In this document: piece by piece, positions 53,016-63,846 of the stretch | How positions within the stretch are numbered: the stretch's first letter is position 1 | Layout: each line of letters starts with the position of its first letter | Source of the DNA: Exophiala sp. HKRS030 | Taxonomy: Eukaryota > Ascomycota > Eurotiomycetes > Chaetothyriales > Herpotrichiellaceae | Assembly: GCA_023897205.1 (NCBI GenBank) | Contig: JAHWDD010000004.1 | Location: forward strand, 2,976,001 to 3,040,000 | Direction: 5' to 3' | DNA: 64,000 nucleotides | Notes under the pieces: model-generated | The model's database searches: none | What the model saw: only the letters and a program-made list of their open reading frames with translations | What the model was told of the DNA's origin: nothing | Program-made: the position numbers and the translations under genes

Positions 53016-54180
53016 TTACAAAGGCGGAGTGTCTGCATAATATGCGCTTGTATCGGTACTCCTCTCGCCGCTTGGACCTCCCATGTTGTTGATGGCTTCT
53101 CTGATATGCTTGTTTTCCTCAGAGGAAATGGCAATCGCACCAGCCTTTACATTCTGCTCCAAGTACCTGATCGTCTTGGTACCTGGGATCGGAATGAAGT
53201 CTGGTCCTTGAGCCATGATCCAGGCAAGGACAAGCTCAGTGGTCGTACATCCTTTTTTAAGAGCCAAATCCTCGATAATCTTGACCAGATCCAGGTTCTT
53301 CGAGAAATTCTCGGCTTTGAATCGTGGGAGGTGACGACGGCCATCCTTTTCGTCCAAATCATCCACGGATCTCAATTTGCCAGTCAAAAACCCTCGACCC
53401 AAGGGTGAGTACGTGACGATCGCCACGCCAAGTTCTCGACAAGTACGCAGAAGATTGGTACCACTATCTCCCTCAATGTCCAGTGACCACGGATTATATT
53501 CGATCTGGACAGCAGATACCGGGTGCAGAGCATGTCCGCGTTGAAGAGTGTCCGACGAACACTCTGAAAATCCGATACGTTTGATTTTGCCCTCTCTTCG
53601 GTACACGCCACTCTGTAAGCATTATGCCAATCATGTATTCCTGCTCATCGAACTTACCTCTTCAACTCCATCAGCGCTTCCATCGTCTTCTCAACCGGCG
53701 TCACCTTATCGAACCGATGGACGTAAAAAAGGTCGATACAACCGATTCCCAACCTTTGCAGGCTCTGATCGCATGCGGCTTTACAATTTTCGGGTGAACT
53801 GTCCACGAACAGACTGATTTTCCCTTCTTCCTCTACTTTCCAGCCTAGGCCGAACTTGGTGGCGAGGAAGATATCCTGGCGGCGTTCTGGATGCATCGCA
53901 AACCATCTACCAAGAAAGACCTCATTGTCTCCGTAACCAGCTGCAGTATCCCAGAACGTTGCACCCAATTCCCAGGCTCGATCAAGAACTCTGTATCGTT
54001 CCTCATCTGGACTGGGGACGTGGTTAGCTGTTTACCGAAGACGTTTCCGGGGCTTGTTTGTCGAACTTACGGAGCTTGGCCATAGCCTGCGCTGAGGCCC
54101 ATCAACCCCAACCCGGGAGCAGGTACCTGAGGACCATCTTTGCCCAGTTGACGGGTGGGCAACTGGTTCGGAGGAGCCAT
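53016..54180 (-). CDS. Aldo/keto reductase
   Basis: Exons 54180-54071, 54011-53658 and 53610-53016 give 352 aa. The catalytic tetrad is visible: Asp58 and Tyr63 (FWDTAAGYGDNE), Lys89 (ATKFG) and His135 (DLFYVHRFD). GFSECSSDTLQRG, VSAVQIEYNPWS, VTYSPLGRGFLTGKL and the cofactor loop PIPGTKTIRYLEQN are standard family segments. The overall pattern is that of the fungal/bacterial AKR13/YakC or pyridoxal-reductase-like group, which uses NADPH. The substrate is unknown. The third acceptor is CAGAG, chosen because it alone keeps phase. The gene lies next to a Zn2Cys6 regulator on the same strand. Confidence 0.93.
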
Positions 54181-55116
54181 GCGAAAAGTATCGGATATCA
54201 GAATGAGACTTGAGTATTGATGGCGATGGCGAAATGATCTTATGGGTCAGGGGTCAAGACAGTAAGGAAGGCATTGCAATTTCGATCCCCTTGGTCAGTC
54301 CAGCATCTTTCGTTTCATTTTTATACCTGAATGTTTGGCCAGCGTTGGGTTGCAATGAGCGTTAGTGATTCGAGTCAATGCGCTCAAGTGATGTTGACAG
54401 TGACGAGTTTTACCGAAAGACCACTCTGCAGAACCCAGTCGATGCCATGCATCATGAACTCACATGGCCTTGATTGGTGATTGTCCAGTTTCTCTATGCA
54501 GGGTAAAGGATTCTCTTCGTCGTGCTCATCTCCAGTCTCATGCAAGGCTGGACTTACCGACGGATTTTAAACTGTCCAAGACCTTGTAAGACCGACACCC
54601 TGCATAGTACTAACTAATCCCACCGGAGGACAAGGCTGCCAAACCCGCACCGCACCAGCCAGATGTCGACCACGACATCATTTCGGAATTTATGCACGGT
54701 AATAATGCCCGTTAATGTCTGAGGCTTGCCATTGCGCATATGCTCGCGGTGGGCACATGATTTGGCATGACACGAACTTCACCCGCGTCGGTTGATGTGA
54801 AATAAGAAGCCCATGCTAATGATATTGTCCAAGCCTCCCTCGCAGCACAATCCCGTTTTAGGGATGCCAGGACGCCCTAAGTTGATGGTTGCATGCGTAA
54901 CACTGTTCCTTGGCAGCGCATGCAACGGTCGAACTGATCCATATTCACCGCGATGCCGCTTTTGAGACGACATCGCTACTCACTGCTACGACTAATTACG
55001 CTGAAGGCATCTCTGTGTGTATTCTCCTCGGCTACCTATCTTATCACCATCTGGGCGCAGAGACACAAAACGATATTGATACGGGCTATCGATGTGTCGT
55101 TCCCCAGGTGCTCGAT
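54181..55116. other. Intergenic region
   Basis: 936 bp with no supported gene; the promoter of the reductase is at its left edge and the 3' UTR of the surface protein at its right. Confidence 0.4.
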
Positions 55117-56121
55117 TCACCCTTGAAGTTCGGCGCTTTCCTGGCCTTTGACGCGTCGGTCGGCGGATAGTGCGTTGACGAGGTTGCCCTGTCCGGCGAG
55201 TTCCAATTCCCTCGGCACGCCTTCTTTGAGCTGCGAGCCTCGTCCGAATGAGTATAGTGGTTCGGCGTGCGGGTGCAAGTCTTCCGAGACCCTGGGCGGC
55301 GACGGTAGCGACGATGCCCACCTTCCTATTCTCCTTTGTCTTCTCCTCTTTCGCCATACGAGGCCAACGACGCCCACCGCCAATAGGAGGACGATCAAGG
55401 TTGCGCCGACGCCGATACCCGCTGCGGCTCCGGCGGCAAGTGAAGAAGAACCGGACGCGCCGTTGATTGAAGGGGTGGCTGAAGGGGTGGTTGAAGCGGC
55501 GGTGGTAGGAGATGAGGTCTTGGGGTACAGGTAAGCGACGACACCGGAGAAGATCAGGTCAGTGATGGCGGACTTACCGGCGTGGTATAGATGATTGCCA
55601 AGGCAAACAAGTGTTGTCCGGGCACGATGGTCGTCTTGGTCACGACTTGGGTTGACAGACTAAAATCGGTCGAGGTGAGTGATGAGGTCACGTCGGCCGT
55701 GAACATTGAGCCGCATCGAAACGTCTCTTCTCGGTACACGGTACTTGTAATGTAGGAGAATGGCTTGACTCTGCGACCACAAAAAACAAAGTCAGCTCAC
55801 AAACGCGTTCCTCTTTGATGCTTGCAAAAGCAAAGGGTAAGATGTTCCTAACGTCGGACAACAGACGACGTCCGGGTCAAGGACCGTGGCCGACACTTGG
55901 GTAAATCCCGAAGGACATTGTGAACCGGCATACGTCGCGCTGGCGCCGTAGCCGGAAGGATAACAATCGGTGACCTGTGACGGGCCTCCAATGACCACCC
56001 ATGCGTCGTTACCGTCGACGTCGTCGTAATTCCACACCCACCAATCGTCGGATTTGGTACAAGAAGATACGGTGGCGGTCCAGGAGGGTGTCAAGGTCAA
56101 AGCAGGAGTTGTTAATGACAT
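55117..56121 (-). CDS. Single-pass cell-surface protein with Cys-rich ectodomain
   Basis: Exons 56121-55853, 55770-55578 and 55518-55117 give 287 aa. It begins MSLTTPALTLTPSW, then a cysteine-bearing ectodomain (SSCTKSDDWW, DCYPSGYG, GSQCPSGFTQ, VCCPTVKPFSY, TFRCGSMF). A Ser/Thr/Ala/Pro-rich stalk follows, then one membrane helix (ATLIVLLLAVGVVGLVW) preceded by GAAAGIGVG and followed at once by RKRRRQRRIGR, then a cytoplasmic tail. No ordinary signal peptide is present; many fungal TTPALT...CCPSGF proteins share this and presumably use the helix as a signal anchor. The first intron's GTTAGG donor is weak and could be wrong by a few codons. Role unknown, possibly wall sensing. Confidence 0.75.
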
Positions 56122-57920
56122 GATGAGATTTATCCTGTCTGAGGGTTCAAATGGCAAGACCCGTCGGATGGGCAAGTAAAGTAGGTAAGGGGGTGACTCT
56201 CAAAGGATGACCAAGGCGATGGTAAAAGAGGTGGATCTGCACCATCAATATCGAAAACTCCTGCCCAAGGACATACTATTCGGTACGAGACTTGTAAAGT
56301 CATCACACGACGAACAAAAAAACATGACACAGAGGAAAAAGTTATATCGACATTCCTTTTGGCGAATTCCCACCTACAGAAAAGCTCTGGAGAATACAGT
56401 AAACTGGCTAGCAAGGGGACGAAACCACAGCACTCGTTCTAAATTACCTATATATAGGTTGTGTATCGCCAATCATAACCTACCCACCAAAGGTTCATTT
56501 AGAGTTGAACAAGGGGCTCAAGGTACTCGTACCCCGTACGAGTACGCGGCATCTTTCTTCAGCTGGAACATTCTGCAAATCTCTCCAAATATTCCTCTTT
56601 CTGTGTTAGGACGGAGTGCAAACAACTAAAATTTAGTTGGTACTCCTTCCTCGTACCGTAGTGCTTGTGGAGTACCAGCGAAGATCCCGCAAGAGGTTTG
56701 GGCGATCGGATGGCACGGCTGATCAACGCCTCGCTGGATATTCCGTCCTTTTGTATCCTACCTATACTGACACTGTGATCATACTGCCATCAGATATGCA
56801 AGCTCTTTTGAGCGATCCAGCTTTGATTATTATGGCAGTAGTCAACATTCGAATGATGGTTGGTTGATGAGGAAAGAGTAAAATACTTGGCCTCAACAAA
56901 GACTTTTGAAGTTGAGGTAAGTTCTGAGTATCGACAAGTCAGGTCTACCTAGGTAGGTAAGCTTGAGGTGTGAATAAAGCCCGGATCTTTGATCAGTCCA
57001 GAGTAGTGCCCCAGATTCCAGGGGAAGTTTTGGGCACTGACCATCAATACAGTACTCCATACCTGTACCTTCGCCATCTATGAGGTAGGATTAGAATCAA
57101 AGGTCTCGAACAGTATGATAAGATCGAAGTCGCCATCCGTTGTAACCGGGAGGAAGAGGGTGAGCAAGGGCGGCATCACCTTGTTTCCTGATCGGGGGTG
57201 GGACTCACGAGCACTTTAAACCATCCGAGTACGAGTACGAATACCTTGGCAAATTCCGGTCAGCCCATGTGAGTACCAGGCAGCGGTGATAACTCTTGCG
57301 CCATTCTCTGAAGAAGAATAAATGCTTTGTCTTTAGCGAATGAATTTAATCCGGTTCACAGTGGCCGGCACGCGGATATCGCGCACCACCTACACGTTAT
57401 CCAGATACGGGGGTTCCCCCAAGACAAGAGCAATTCGACGACCCCGTAATCGCAATGCGCACGTAAACCGCACGCCCAGACGGAAGGGAAGAACACTTGG
57501 ACACACTTTTGCTTACTTTGGGGTATCCTCGCCCATTTCTTCTACACAGCCTCCTTCAAGAGCGAGCGTTACCGAACCATGTCTTGTCCTGCCCACCCGG
57601 GTCGGACATATGATTTGGTCCGAGAGAGCTGCAGTAGCAAACTGCGAGATGCGAGCTGCGAGGGGAGGTTGCGTTCTTTTTGGTGCCCTCACTGGAGGAG
57701 TATTTGAGTACAAAGACGTATTGTACTATACGGAGAAATGCTCTACCAGAATTGGATATATAAAACGGATAGCAAGGTAATCTGGAATCCGGGGGTAGAT
57801 GGTTTGTATGTGAGATGTTATTACAAGACACGATTCTCCTCTCTTTGTCCAGCAACCTCACTCGATCAATGTGATACTTCCTCCACTACTGAAACGAAAA
57901 CCTCATCTGAAACCACAGAT
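56122..57920. other. Long gene-free region with inverted GTACGA repeat
   Basis: 1.8 kb with no supported gene. It contains a perfect inverted repeat GTACTCGTAC / GTACGAGTAC (56523-56532 and 56536-56545) around CCC, and GTACGA-type repeats near 57228-57243. A frame at 57340-57780 is basic and featureless. Confidence 0.4.
56523..56545. repeat. Perfect 10-bp inverted repeat, 3-nt spacer
   Basis: GTACTCGTAC, CCC, GTACGAGTAC. It lies about 400 bp upstream of the surface-protein start. The half-site matches the GTACGA repeats elsewhere in this region. Confidence 0.8.
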
Positions 57921-58637
57921 ATGATGCTCATGCATACCTCACCCCGTCATCATTATCATGATGCACCCAAGCACTTCAACCCTGACGACAACAACAACAA
58001 TAACGACGACGACGACGCCGCCGCCGTACAACTGACCTCCTCTCCTGTTGAGGAGGTCGTTTCTTTTACATATGAAGAGTTGAACAAGTGTGATGGTGAG
58101 CCAGAACCAGATCGGGTGACATGATATCGTTGCATCTGTCGAGGCAGGTGGAGGAAATGACTCTTGACTGATTCGGGTTTTTTTGTTTCGGCAACGGTCA
58201 GGTACCTACGACGACTCCAAACCCATTCTAGTTGCCATCAAAGGAACAGTATTTGATGTGTCACGAAACGTGGCGTATCGTCCTGGCGGAGCGTATCACG
58301 GTATGTGGTTCACTGCCCAAGTTACCCCTGACACCCTACCACTTACCAACACAAGACATTTATTTGGGGGGGAGGATCCATTGACGTCATTGTCTGCCTT
58401 GAAACCTTACCTGCCAATGCTAATAACGACATTGGAACAGTCTACGCTGGCAAAGACCCCTCTCGCGCTCTGGCCCTGTCCAGCAGGAACCCCGAGGACT
58501 GCGTGCCGCAATGGTTCGACCTCGAATACAAGTACAAGACCGTGCTGGATGAATGGTACGCGTACTTCCAGAAGCGGTACGACGTCGTCGGGACCGTCAA
58601 GTCGGAACTTTTCAGATTGGTACGAGACCGACAGTAG
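57921..58637 (+). CDS. Cytochrome b5-like heme/steroid-binding (MAPR) protein
   Basis: Exons 57921-58095, 58202-58300 and 58441-58637 give 156 aa. An N-terminal low-complexity segment (His-, then Asn- and Asp-rich) leads to FTYEELNKCDG. After the first intron come PILVAIKGTVFDVSRNVAYR and PGGAYHVYAGKDPSRALALS, the characteristic core of membrane-associated progesterone receptor (Dap1-type) proteins. LDEWYAYFQKRYDVVGTV closes the domain. The heme-binding tyrosine type is expected rather than the two histidines of true cytochrome b5. Such proteins support cytochrome P450 steps of sterol synthesis. No membrane helix is present, unlike Dap1/PGRMC1. The start is uncertain: ATGs at 57921, 57924 and 57930, or an extended frame from 57738. 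Confidence 0.85.
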
Positions 58638-59056
58638 ATCGTCGTCCTGAATGGCAGCACATCACGACACCGGGGCCACGAGGTGCCGTCGACCGAAAAG
58701 AACAGATTTGGCATGATGACAACAGTGGTTGATGCTGCCAAAGGACCATGTTGTTTCAAATTCTGATTTTGTACAATTATTATCGTTGTCTCTTTATCAT
58801 TCAAGTTTCTACACTACGCCATGCTATTCTATTCCGTGCTTTGCCATGCTCGCGCCGTGCTATACGCTGTCTTGTGACCAATGCTTCTTTATTTACAAGC
58901 CGGACCGAAACAAAACCACCCAAATGCTGAAATCGAGACCAACTCAAAAGAACTCCAATGCCACTCGCTCTAATGCTAATCACCTTGTCATCACACACTC
59001 GTCATGGTCGTAAACAGACCGGAAGAAGCAGTATTTCATTTCGACACATTCCCGAA
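58638..59056. other. Convergent 3' intergenic region
   Basis: This lies between the cytochrome b5-like gene and the lipase 3' end. 3' UTRs only. Confidence 0.45.
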
Positions 59057-60739
59057 TCATGAACTGAGTGATATAGGAATGAATCTCTTCTCCGTGCATC
59101 GATCCGTCAGAATAGTGTCAACTGCAGCTTCGGTGTCATCTCCCGGACGATGTGCGGCGATGTCAAGACCGGCGCCTCTCATGACGGCCAGTACGGCACG
59201 GACATTGAGATTCAGCGTCTCCTCCGGCTCTTGGGCCTTCATCAAGTACCGCGTCAACCGGGGGAACAGGACACCAAAATCGGACTGCGAGAGGTGCGCA
59301 CTGTTGGGGATGAGGAACATCTTTGGTGTGATATTGCCGTCCGACTCGACCAGAGGTGCGAATGAAGTCATGGAACTGGACGCGCTCGAGTCTCGTTCCG
59401 ATATTGAATCATTGCTCGGAGTTGAGGTGCGGCTCGAGGCGGGCGATTGTGCGTCGACATCGAACGCGGTGATCCCGGCTTCTTCGATGCCGAGGTCGGA
59501 TTCCAGTGCAGCTTCGTCGGGTGTTGAAGGCGCCGTGGATTCATCCGTGGAAGCGTTGGATGTTGCTACTACTGACGATCGTGAGTCGAACGATTGCATC
59601 GCCTCGACTGGATTTGCCGACAGGGCGGCCTTCATCCGGTTCAGCAAATCGGTGTACTTGTAGAATTCGGCAGTCACAATTGCAACAACGTTTGGTGGAA
59701 TTTTGTCACCGTCTACACCGGCTTCGCAGTCATAACAGGGAAGTGGTCTTTCCCACAACCACTGGGTCAGTTCACCGCGCAGAGGCATGGTCCATAAGTC
59801 GAGCAGTCCAATTGGCGAGGCTGGTGTGACTTGCCGCACGAGATCATGATTGGCGGCTGGTTTGTACAGAGGTCGCCAGTCCATGTCATTCTCGTACGGT
59901 GTGTCCTTCAGTGAAGGTAGATATTGATGGTAGTAGACCGATTTGATGAATTGGACGATTGTGGCGGCACCAAAAGAGTGGCCAACCCAGCTCACCTGCC
60001 CAGGTTGGAGGTTGAGCTTCTTCTCGAAAGAAGGCATCTCCTCAGGCCTGTGGGTGCTTGAGCTGGCGTAGTTGGTATACTCTTTGCCCATGTGAAGTCC
60101 AGTCACAGCGCTGAAGAGAAGTTCAAGCTCCCACAGACGGATCCGGAGTTGCGCATTGCGCGCATTCAAGACTTCGGCCGTGGGACTATGAGCGAGCTTC
60201 TGGTATGGAATCGCGGTGGTCGAACCGTCCGCAGAACGTATGAGAGAGGTCGGCGCACTCCCATCTCGATGTTCTGGGGCGACACAAACCACGCCGAAGC
60301 TGGCCAGAGACGTACATATCGAGCTGTAAGTGTTGAAATTGCCACCCAAGCCGTGGGAAAAGATGGCCAGAGGGAATTGTGTGGAAGAGTTCCTCGGCAA
60401 CAGCGGCGCATCGGCCAACACTGGAAGAGTAGTGTAGTTGATGGTGAATGGCAAGTAAGAGACCAAGGACGAGACGCGTGAGTTGGCCCCTAGAAAGCTG
60501 GCGTATGCTTGTTGCCAGGTTCGTTGCGGGCTTGGCAGCCACGGCACCGACGATTTCGAGGTCGCTGATTCTGTGGTAGGGTAGAAAATTCGGAATTTGA
60601 TGGTGACAATTTTCTCATCGGGCACTGATGATGACGAGGAAATCTCTGATACTGGAATTTCGAATTCTGTCGTTCCGACTCTATGCGGTCCCGGCGGTTT
60701 GGGCAGAGACGGAATGGGGTTGAGGTATGATGAGATCAT
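59057..60739 (-). CDS. Platelet-activating-factor acetylhydrolase-like lipase
   Basis: Intronless, 560 aa from ATG 60739; the frame extends nine codons further but without an ATG. It opens with LPKPPGPHRVGTTEFEIPVS, typical of fungal PAF-AH (PLA2G7/PAFAH2) proteins. PLAIFSHGLGGNFNTYSSIC carries the oxyanion region, VGHSFGAATIVQF the nucleophile Ser255, and NSAHLSQSDFGVLFP near the C-terminus the catalytic histidine. The enzyme would hydrolyse short or oxidised sn-2 acyl groups of phospholipids. A Ser/Asp-rich insertion of about 90 residues (around PVEAMQSFDSRSS and TPSNDSISERD) separates the last elements. No signal peptide, so it is likely intracellular like human PAFAH2. The acidic triad residue is not identified. 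Confidence 0.9.
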   Translation of the reverse strand: MISSYLNPIPSLPKPPGPHRVGTTEFEIPVSEISSSSSVPDEKIVTIKFRIFYPTTESATSKSSVPWLPSPQRTWQQAYASFLGANSRVSSLVSYLPFTINYTTLPVLADAPLLPRNSSTQFPLAIFSHGLGGNFNTYSSICTSLASFGVVCVAPEHRDGSAPTSLIRSADGSTTAIPYQKLAHSPTAEVLNARNAQLRIRLWELELLFSAVTGLHMGKEYTNYASSSTHRPEEMPSFEKKLNLQPGQVSWVGHSFGAATIVQFIKSVYYHQYLPSLKDTPYENDMDWRPLYKPAANHDLVRQVTPASPIGLLDLWTMPLRGELTQWLWERPLPCYDCEAGVDGDKIPPNVVAIVTAEFYKYTDLLNRMKAALSANPVEAMQSFDSRSSVVATSNASTDESTAPSTPDEAALESDLGIEEAGITAFDVDAQSPASSRTSTPSNDSISERDSSASSSMTSFAPLVESDGNITPKMFLIPNSAHLSQSDFGVLFPRLTRYLMKAQEPEETLNLNVRAVLAVMRGAGLDIAAHRPGDDTEAAVDTILTDRCTEKRFIPISLSS

Positions 60740-62469
60740 CTTGACATGGGATTCGTTTTCGGACACTCGAGAAGACGGAAACTGGTCTCGTGATGATTGA
60801 TGTCTGTTTGAATCTCACAACAAAATCGGATTTGGTGGTCGTGGAACAATAATAATACACCGAAGGTCTAACGGAACTGAACGAGGGTGACAATGATGGA
60901 ATCTGAAGTCTAAGGAGATGGTGGAAGTGAAGGTGAGTTTGAGAAGAAAAGAAAAGAAGAAATGTCGCGTGCTCAGCTACTTTGTTCTGCGAAGGTTTTC
61001 CTGCAACCTCGACGTTTGGCCATTACAACATCATCATGATAGGCACGGACAGGTCTTTGATGTCATTCGCATGGGTCCATTGGGTTGATTTGGATGTCCA
61101 GGGTTAGAACTTGTCCCTACCTAGGTACGGAGAACACACGAATGAGGTTACAATACTCGTCCGGACACTCCGTGCCAATATCCGCTCGTAGCATGTGGCA
61201 AAGAAAACCTGCTTCATGTCAAGAATTTCCACGTTCCATCGATTATCCTTGTGCGAATAAAAATTTATGCAACATTTTTTTTTGGCCGCTTGACGGAGAT
61301 CGGGGAAAAAAAGCTCAGGAACCAGGAACAGCCAATGAAGTAGTGGTACGAGTACGAGTACGAGTACGAACGGGAAAAGAGCCGAGGTAAATTCGTAGAA
61401 TTCACGTGATGGTGGATTTTAACACGGTGCACATCGCGATGTCTTAAAAATTTTCATCCAAACCGTTGGTTAGTCGAAGGCAACTCATCAATTAATAAAC
61501 CACATTATTGATCTTAATCTTGTTGCGATTCTCTATCAAGACACTCCATACGGAGTACCACGACAATCTCGTCTTAATCGTTTCACACGCAATGCTGTAC
61601 TGTACGCCCTGCATTCTGGGGCTTCATACCGTGTTCCGACAGGGAGACGCGTCGGGTCGAACCGATAACATCCATGGCGGCTACACGTCGTAATGGCTCT
61701 AGCGAACAACCCATGGCATATCCGTACTTGTAAGGTCCATATCTTGATACTAATGGCTTCACTCTACGGAGTACATAAATCAATGTTATATTTCCCTCAC
61801 GTGCTTGTCCGAGAAAAAACATCAACGACAACCACTCAAAGACATCACCTTCGCGTGTATTGCAAGTGTCGCGCATCAAGTCGGGTATCTGGCGCGTATC
61901 ATCCACGCTCGTCTTTAGCATCATGCATCATCCTGCAGCTTGAAATCCAACCGTCACATTAAACACCACCCACTGCCTATGGTCATGTTGCTTTCCCCTT
62001 TCGCGCATTCACGACCGCGCAAGACTCGTGATATAACCACAGCAAACGAGATACACCAAGCATCTTCCACTCAGTTTCACCAGTCTCGCACTTTGCGCAA
62101 AATGACTTTCCCTCGTGGTTGCTACAGTACCTGCCACCCGCTCTCGTCGAGAAAGAAAACCCCCTCGTCGTCCACCTTCTCTGCCTGGTCTCTTGCTTTC
62201 CTCTTGACCAACCCAGCACAGTGCATCTATGACTACAACCATCCAAATACTTTGTCGGTAAGGTTGCGGAGCTGCATCATGCTATAGTTGGATTCTTGTC
62301 CATTTGTATTTCTGCTTTTGGATCTCCACTCTTATTTGTATTCGGTGACTAGGGTTGGCCCTCTGAAGGGAAAGAGCAAACTCATTGCTCATTTACAGCC
62401 AACACTACAAAGGCAGCTCATAACGTCCGTTTCATTCGCGTTCACCCCGAGTGATGCTCCAGGTTAGAA
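60740..62469. other. Long gene-free region with GTACGA tandem repeat
   Basis: 1.7 kb between divergent genes. It holds four tandem GTACGA units (61346-61369) and TACGGAGTA at 61549-61557 and 61765-61773. Frames here are short or featureless. It must include the promoters of the lipase and of the F-box gene. Confidence 0.4.
61346..61369. repeat. Tandem GTACGA hexamer, four copies
   Basis: Four exact head-to-tail copies, about 610 bp upstream of the lipase start. The same hexamer occurs in the inverted repeat at 56523-56545 and near 57228. Confidence 0.85.
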
Positions 62470-63846
62470 ATGTCTGCATCGGCCTTTGCCAGATTCTGGC
62501 AAACAGACCTGACTCGCGAATGCGTCTTGTCCTTCCTCCCCAAGGATGATCTCGGCTCTCTGAGATTGGTTTGCAAAGAATATTCCAAGGACATCGCCCC
62601 GGTCTTGTTCAAATCCCTCCTTGTTCATTTCACCACCAATGTGTTTATGCGCAGAGCGCGAATGACAGCATTGGAGAGGATCGGTGGTTATGTTCGCAAA
62701 TTGTCGTTCCTCATGCCGCATCAGCCTGAGACATTCCTCCCTCCACTCTTGGTGCCGGACACCTTGGAAGAAGCCAGCTTTGTCTATGAACCTCGGTTGA
62801 CCCTGTCAAGACCAACATCGTCCGGCAGCTCGTCGACTTCTAGCACGGAGTCCAAGTACGGAACCTGGGAAATGAGTGACTTACTGGTCAAACAATACCC
62901 TCCCTTGTTCCACGCCGCAACCAATGTCGACTCTTTCTTCCGCGCCATCTGCGCGATGCCGAACTTGCAGCATTTGCAAGTTTCGTGTCCAGGTCAACTT
63001 GCAGGACAAAGATATCGCAAGGATATTGTCGACTACGCCTTAATCTCATTGCGTTTAGCCATCGAAGCAGCGAATCCAACTCAGCTCGAGATGCTAACCC
63101 TTGCACCAATCCATCCTGGAACGGTATTATACCTTCGGCCTCACCTGAGCTTTGGCTCTTCGCCGGCATCTTCACGTGTCTGGAGCCGAATCAGAATGCT
63201 CGACATTGAGATGGACAGTTTCGAGTATGGCCGCGATCAGCCGGCGGACCACCTCAAGATCCTTCACAGCTACCTGCAAGCATTGAGGTCCATCGAGCAT
63301 TTCAATTTCAAGTGGCTCGGCCACAAGGGCCCATGTCCATTAGCACTTCATATCGAACCATGTACTTCGCGTCCCACCTCACTGCACTGTCCGAATGCTT
63401 GCCCAGACTCGAGTTCGAAATCATCCTTCCGGCCTCTGAAATTCCGCCGTCTGAAAAGGATGCGTCTCAGCAATGCTACCCTTGATGCTGACCAGGCAGC
63501 GGGTTTCATCATGTCGCATCGCAAAGTATTGCACGAGTTCCAATTCGATCAATGCCATTTGAGGTCGGGAACGTGGGATGATGCGTTGGCTCCGTTGACT
63601 CGCATCGCAGGGCATGACCGCTGGAAGCAGAAACAGGAGGAAGTCATGGATGTTCCGTTGGTATTGTCATCAACAGAGACAGATGAGAAAGATGTCATTG
63701 AATGCGTGCAGGAGCCTTTGTGGGATGACATTTTGTCGAAGAGAAAGAGGCTGAAAATGCTTCGCAAGATTAGTCTGAGAACGAGAGACCTCGTGCCCGA
63801 GCAAGTCAAACGTTTGTTAAGGACAAAAAGACTCGCATGGCATTGA
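62470..63846 (+). CDS. F-box protein
   Basis: Intronless, 458 aa. Residues about 8-55 form an F-box-like motif (LTRECVLSFLPKDDLGSLRL, VCKEY, PVLFKSLLVHF), expected to bind Skp1. The remainder has irregular leucine-rich spacing (LQHLQVSCPGQL, LISLRLAIEAANPTQ, EMLTLAPIHPGTVLY, RIRMLDIEMDSFEYG, IEHFNFKWLGHKG, RRLKRMRLSNATLDADQAA) like many fungal F-box proteins that end in degenerate LRRs. A basic C-terminus (KRKRLKMLRK) follows. The substrate is unknown. A leader with CA/CT-rich sequence precedes the ATG. The gene lies at the edge of the window but is complete. Confidence 0.85.
   Translation: MSASAFARFWQTDLTRECVLSFLPKDDLGSLRLVCKEYSKDIAPVLFKSLLVHFTTNVFMRRARMTALERIGGYVRKLSFLMPHQPETFLPPLLVPDTLEEASFVYEPRLTLSRPTSSGSSSTSSTESKYGTWEMSDLLVKQYPPLFHAATNVDSFFRAICAMPNLQHLQVSCPGQLAGQRYRKDIVDYALISLRLAIEAANPTQLEMLTLAPIHPGTVLYLRPHLSFGSSPASSRVWSRIRMLDIEMDSFEYGRDQPADHLKILHSYLQALRSIEHFNFKWLGHKGPCPLALHIEPCTSRPTSLHCPNACPDSSSKSSFRPLKFRRLKRMRLSNATLDADQAAGFIMSHRKVLHEFQFDQCHLRSGTWDDALAPLTRIAGHDRWKQKQEEVMDVPLVLSSTETDEKDVIECVQEPLWDDILSKRKRLKMLRKISLRTRDLVPEQVKRLLRTKRLAWH

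Noticed and set aside
57340..57780. A basic 146-codon frame
   Set aside because: Arg-rich, no domain, and lies in the promoter region of the cytochrome b5-like gene.
60740..60766. Nine-codon upstream extension of the lipase
   Set aside because: The first codon is GTG; the ATG at 60739 gives the usual family N-terminus.
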